Source of the DNA: an uncultured Methanobrevibacter sp.
GTDB lineage: Archaea; Methanobacteriota; Methanobacteria; Methanobacteriales; Methanobacteriaceae
Direction: 5' to 3'
DNA length: 7,156 nt
Assembly (NCBI RefSeq): GCF_937906425.1
Contig: NZ_CALCYR010000307.1
Coordinates: 1 to 7,156 of the forward strand
Part shown: positions 6,781-7,156 of the stretch, in pieces
Layout of the letters: every line of letters begins with the position of its first letter
Numbering within the stretch: position 1 is the stretch's first letter
Notes under the pieces: model-generated
Databases searched by the model: none
Seen by the model: only the letters and a program-made list of their open reading frames with translations
What the model was told of the DNA's origin: nothing
Program-made: the position numbers and the translations under genes

Positions 6781-7012
6781 TCCCCCAAAATTAATTTTTA
6801 AAATTACTAACTTTTAATGTATAGTTTACTATTTATAAAATATAAAGCTTTTTAAGATATGATTTTCTATTAAAAGTAATTTTTTATAGTTAATTACAAA
6901 AGTTTCAGTATAAATCTCATAACTCCTATTAAAACAATCATATATCACAGCCTCTCATAAATGAGAAAAAAAGAAAATTTTTCTAAAATTTATCCAAAAA
7001 ACTTATATTCTT

Positions 7013-7022
7013 GTATATATAC
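7013..7022 (+). promoter_or_regulatory. Candidate TATA box of the plus-strand gene
   Basis: GTATATATAC lies about 51 bp before the ATG at 7074, so a start about 25 nt downstream gives a leader near 30 nt. A nearby alternative is TTTAATAAATA at 7023-7033. Confidence 0.4.
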
Positions 7023-7073
7023 TTTAATAAATAGAAAATACAAAACCACTTGGAAAAAAATGGAGATAAAAAA

Positions 7074-7125
7074 ATGCCTTCAAATCAAAACACAATTTCT
7101 AATGCTGATTTCGGTTTTACAATAC
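7074..7125 (+). CDS. Start of a plus-strand gene cut off by the contig end; possible type I R-M subunit HsdM
   Basis: ATG at 7074 follows GGAGAT (7062-7067) with a 6-nt gap, a good archaeal start. Seventeen codons remain before the adapter: MPSNQNTISNADFGFTI. The pattern NxxISNADFGF near the N-terminus resembles HsdM methyltransferase subunits of type I restriction-modification systems, where it is usually followed by a Trp and the ADKLR motif, both missing here. A location next to McrBC fits a defence locus. The reading frame continues into adapter bases and hits TGA there, so the apparent 25-residue ORF is artificial. Existence of a gene start is likely; the HsdM assignment rests on a short match and is tentative. 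Confidence 0.5.
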
Positions 7126-7156
7126 AGATCGGAAGAGCACACGTCTGAACTCCAGT
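7126..7156 (+). other. Illumina TruSeq adapter at the contig end (sequencing artefact)
   Basis: The final 31 bases begin AGATCGGAAGAGCACACGTC and match the standard TruSeq read-1 3' adapter to the window end. They are GC-richer than everything around and are not genomic. The true end of the organism's sequence is at or just before 7125. Confidence 0.97.

Larger units (their letters stand above)
6721..7073. other. Divergent intergenic promoter region
   Basis: This 353-bp AT-rich stretch between mcrB (minus) and the plus-strand partial gene carries no plausible gene or RNA. It holds TATA-like boxes for both directions and a small inverted repeat, TCTCAT-AA-ATGAGA, at 6953-6966, about 47 bp before the plus-strand TATA box. 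That repeat is a candidate operator only. The mcrB-proximal 24 bases probably belong to the mcrB coding region. Confidence 0.7.

Noticed and set aside
6972..6984. AGAAAA-T-TTTTCT inverted repeat as an operator
   Set aside because: It is a simple A/T-run palindrome of a kind expected by chance in such AT-rich DNA.

Overview
The window looks like the end of an assembled contig from a host-associated methanogenic archaeon of the Methanobrevibacter/Methanosphaera type. Four things suggest this: strongly AT-rich DNA, a very large secreted adhesin-like protein built from a parallel beta-helix, Ig-like modules and an Asn-Glu-Thr rich linker, TATA-box-like sequences ahead of genes, and Shine-Dalgarno motifs matching the archaeal 16S 3' end (GGAGGTGAT). 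The genus is inferred from protein style only.

Layout. Positions 1-3235 (minus) hold the first 1,078 codons of an adhesin-like surface protein. It starts at a TTG and runs off the left edge without a stop. Positions 3236-3556 hold its promoter region, a 14-bp direct repeat, an abutting 38/39-bp tandem repeat, and a terminator-like hairpin for the operon upstream. Positions 3557-6720 (minus) hold a two-gene McrBC-type (type IV) restriction operon. McrB comes first in transcription and has three parts: an MrcB_N (DUF3578) module, an EVE/PUA-like module and an McrB-type GTPase AAA+ motor. The PD-(D/E)xK nuclease McrC follows 8 nt later. Positions 6721-7073 are an AT-rich divergent promoter region. 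A plus-strand gene begins at 7074; only 17 native codons remain, with a weak resemblance to the N-terminus of a type I restriction-modification HsdM subunit. The last 31 bases (7126-7156) are Illumina TruSeq adapter, so the contig ends in an artefact.

How the parts work together. McrB is expected to recognise modified DNA through its N-terminal modules and use GTP to drive McrC, which cleaves. If the plus-strand gene is hsdM, the region is a small defence locus with divergent type I and type IV systems. The adhesin-like protein is an independent surface gene.

Most notable points: the adapter tail; a probable misplaced McrB start, where a good Shine-Dalgarno motif is followed by ATC in the start position and in-frame family-like residues; a recently expanded 9-residue repeat inside the McrC nuclease domain; and a 109-residue linker carrying 15 N-E-T glycosylation sequons.
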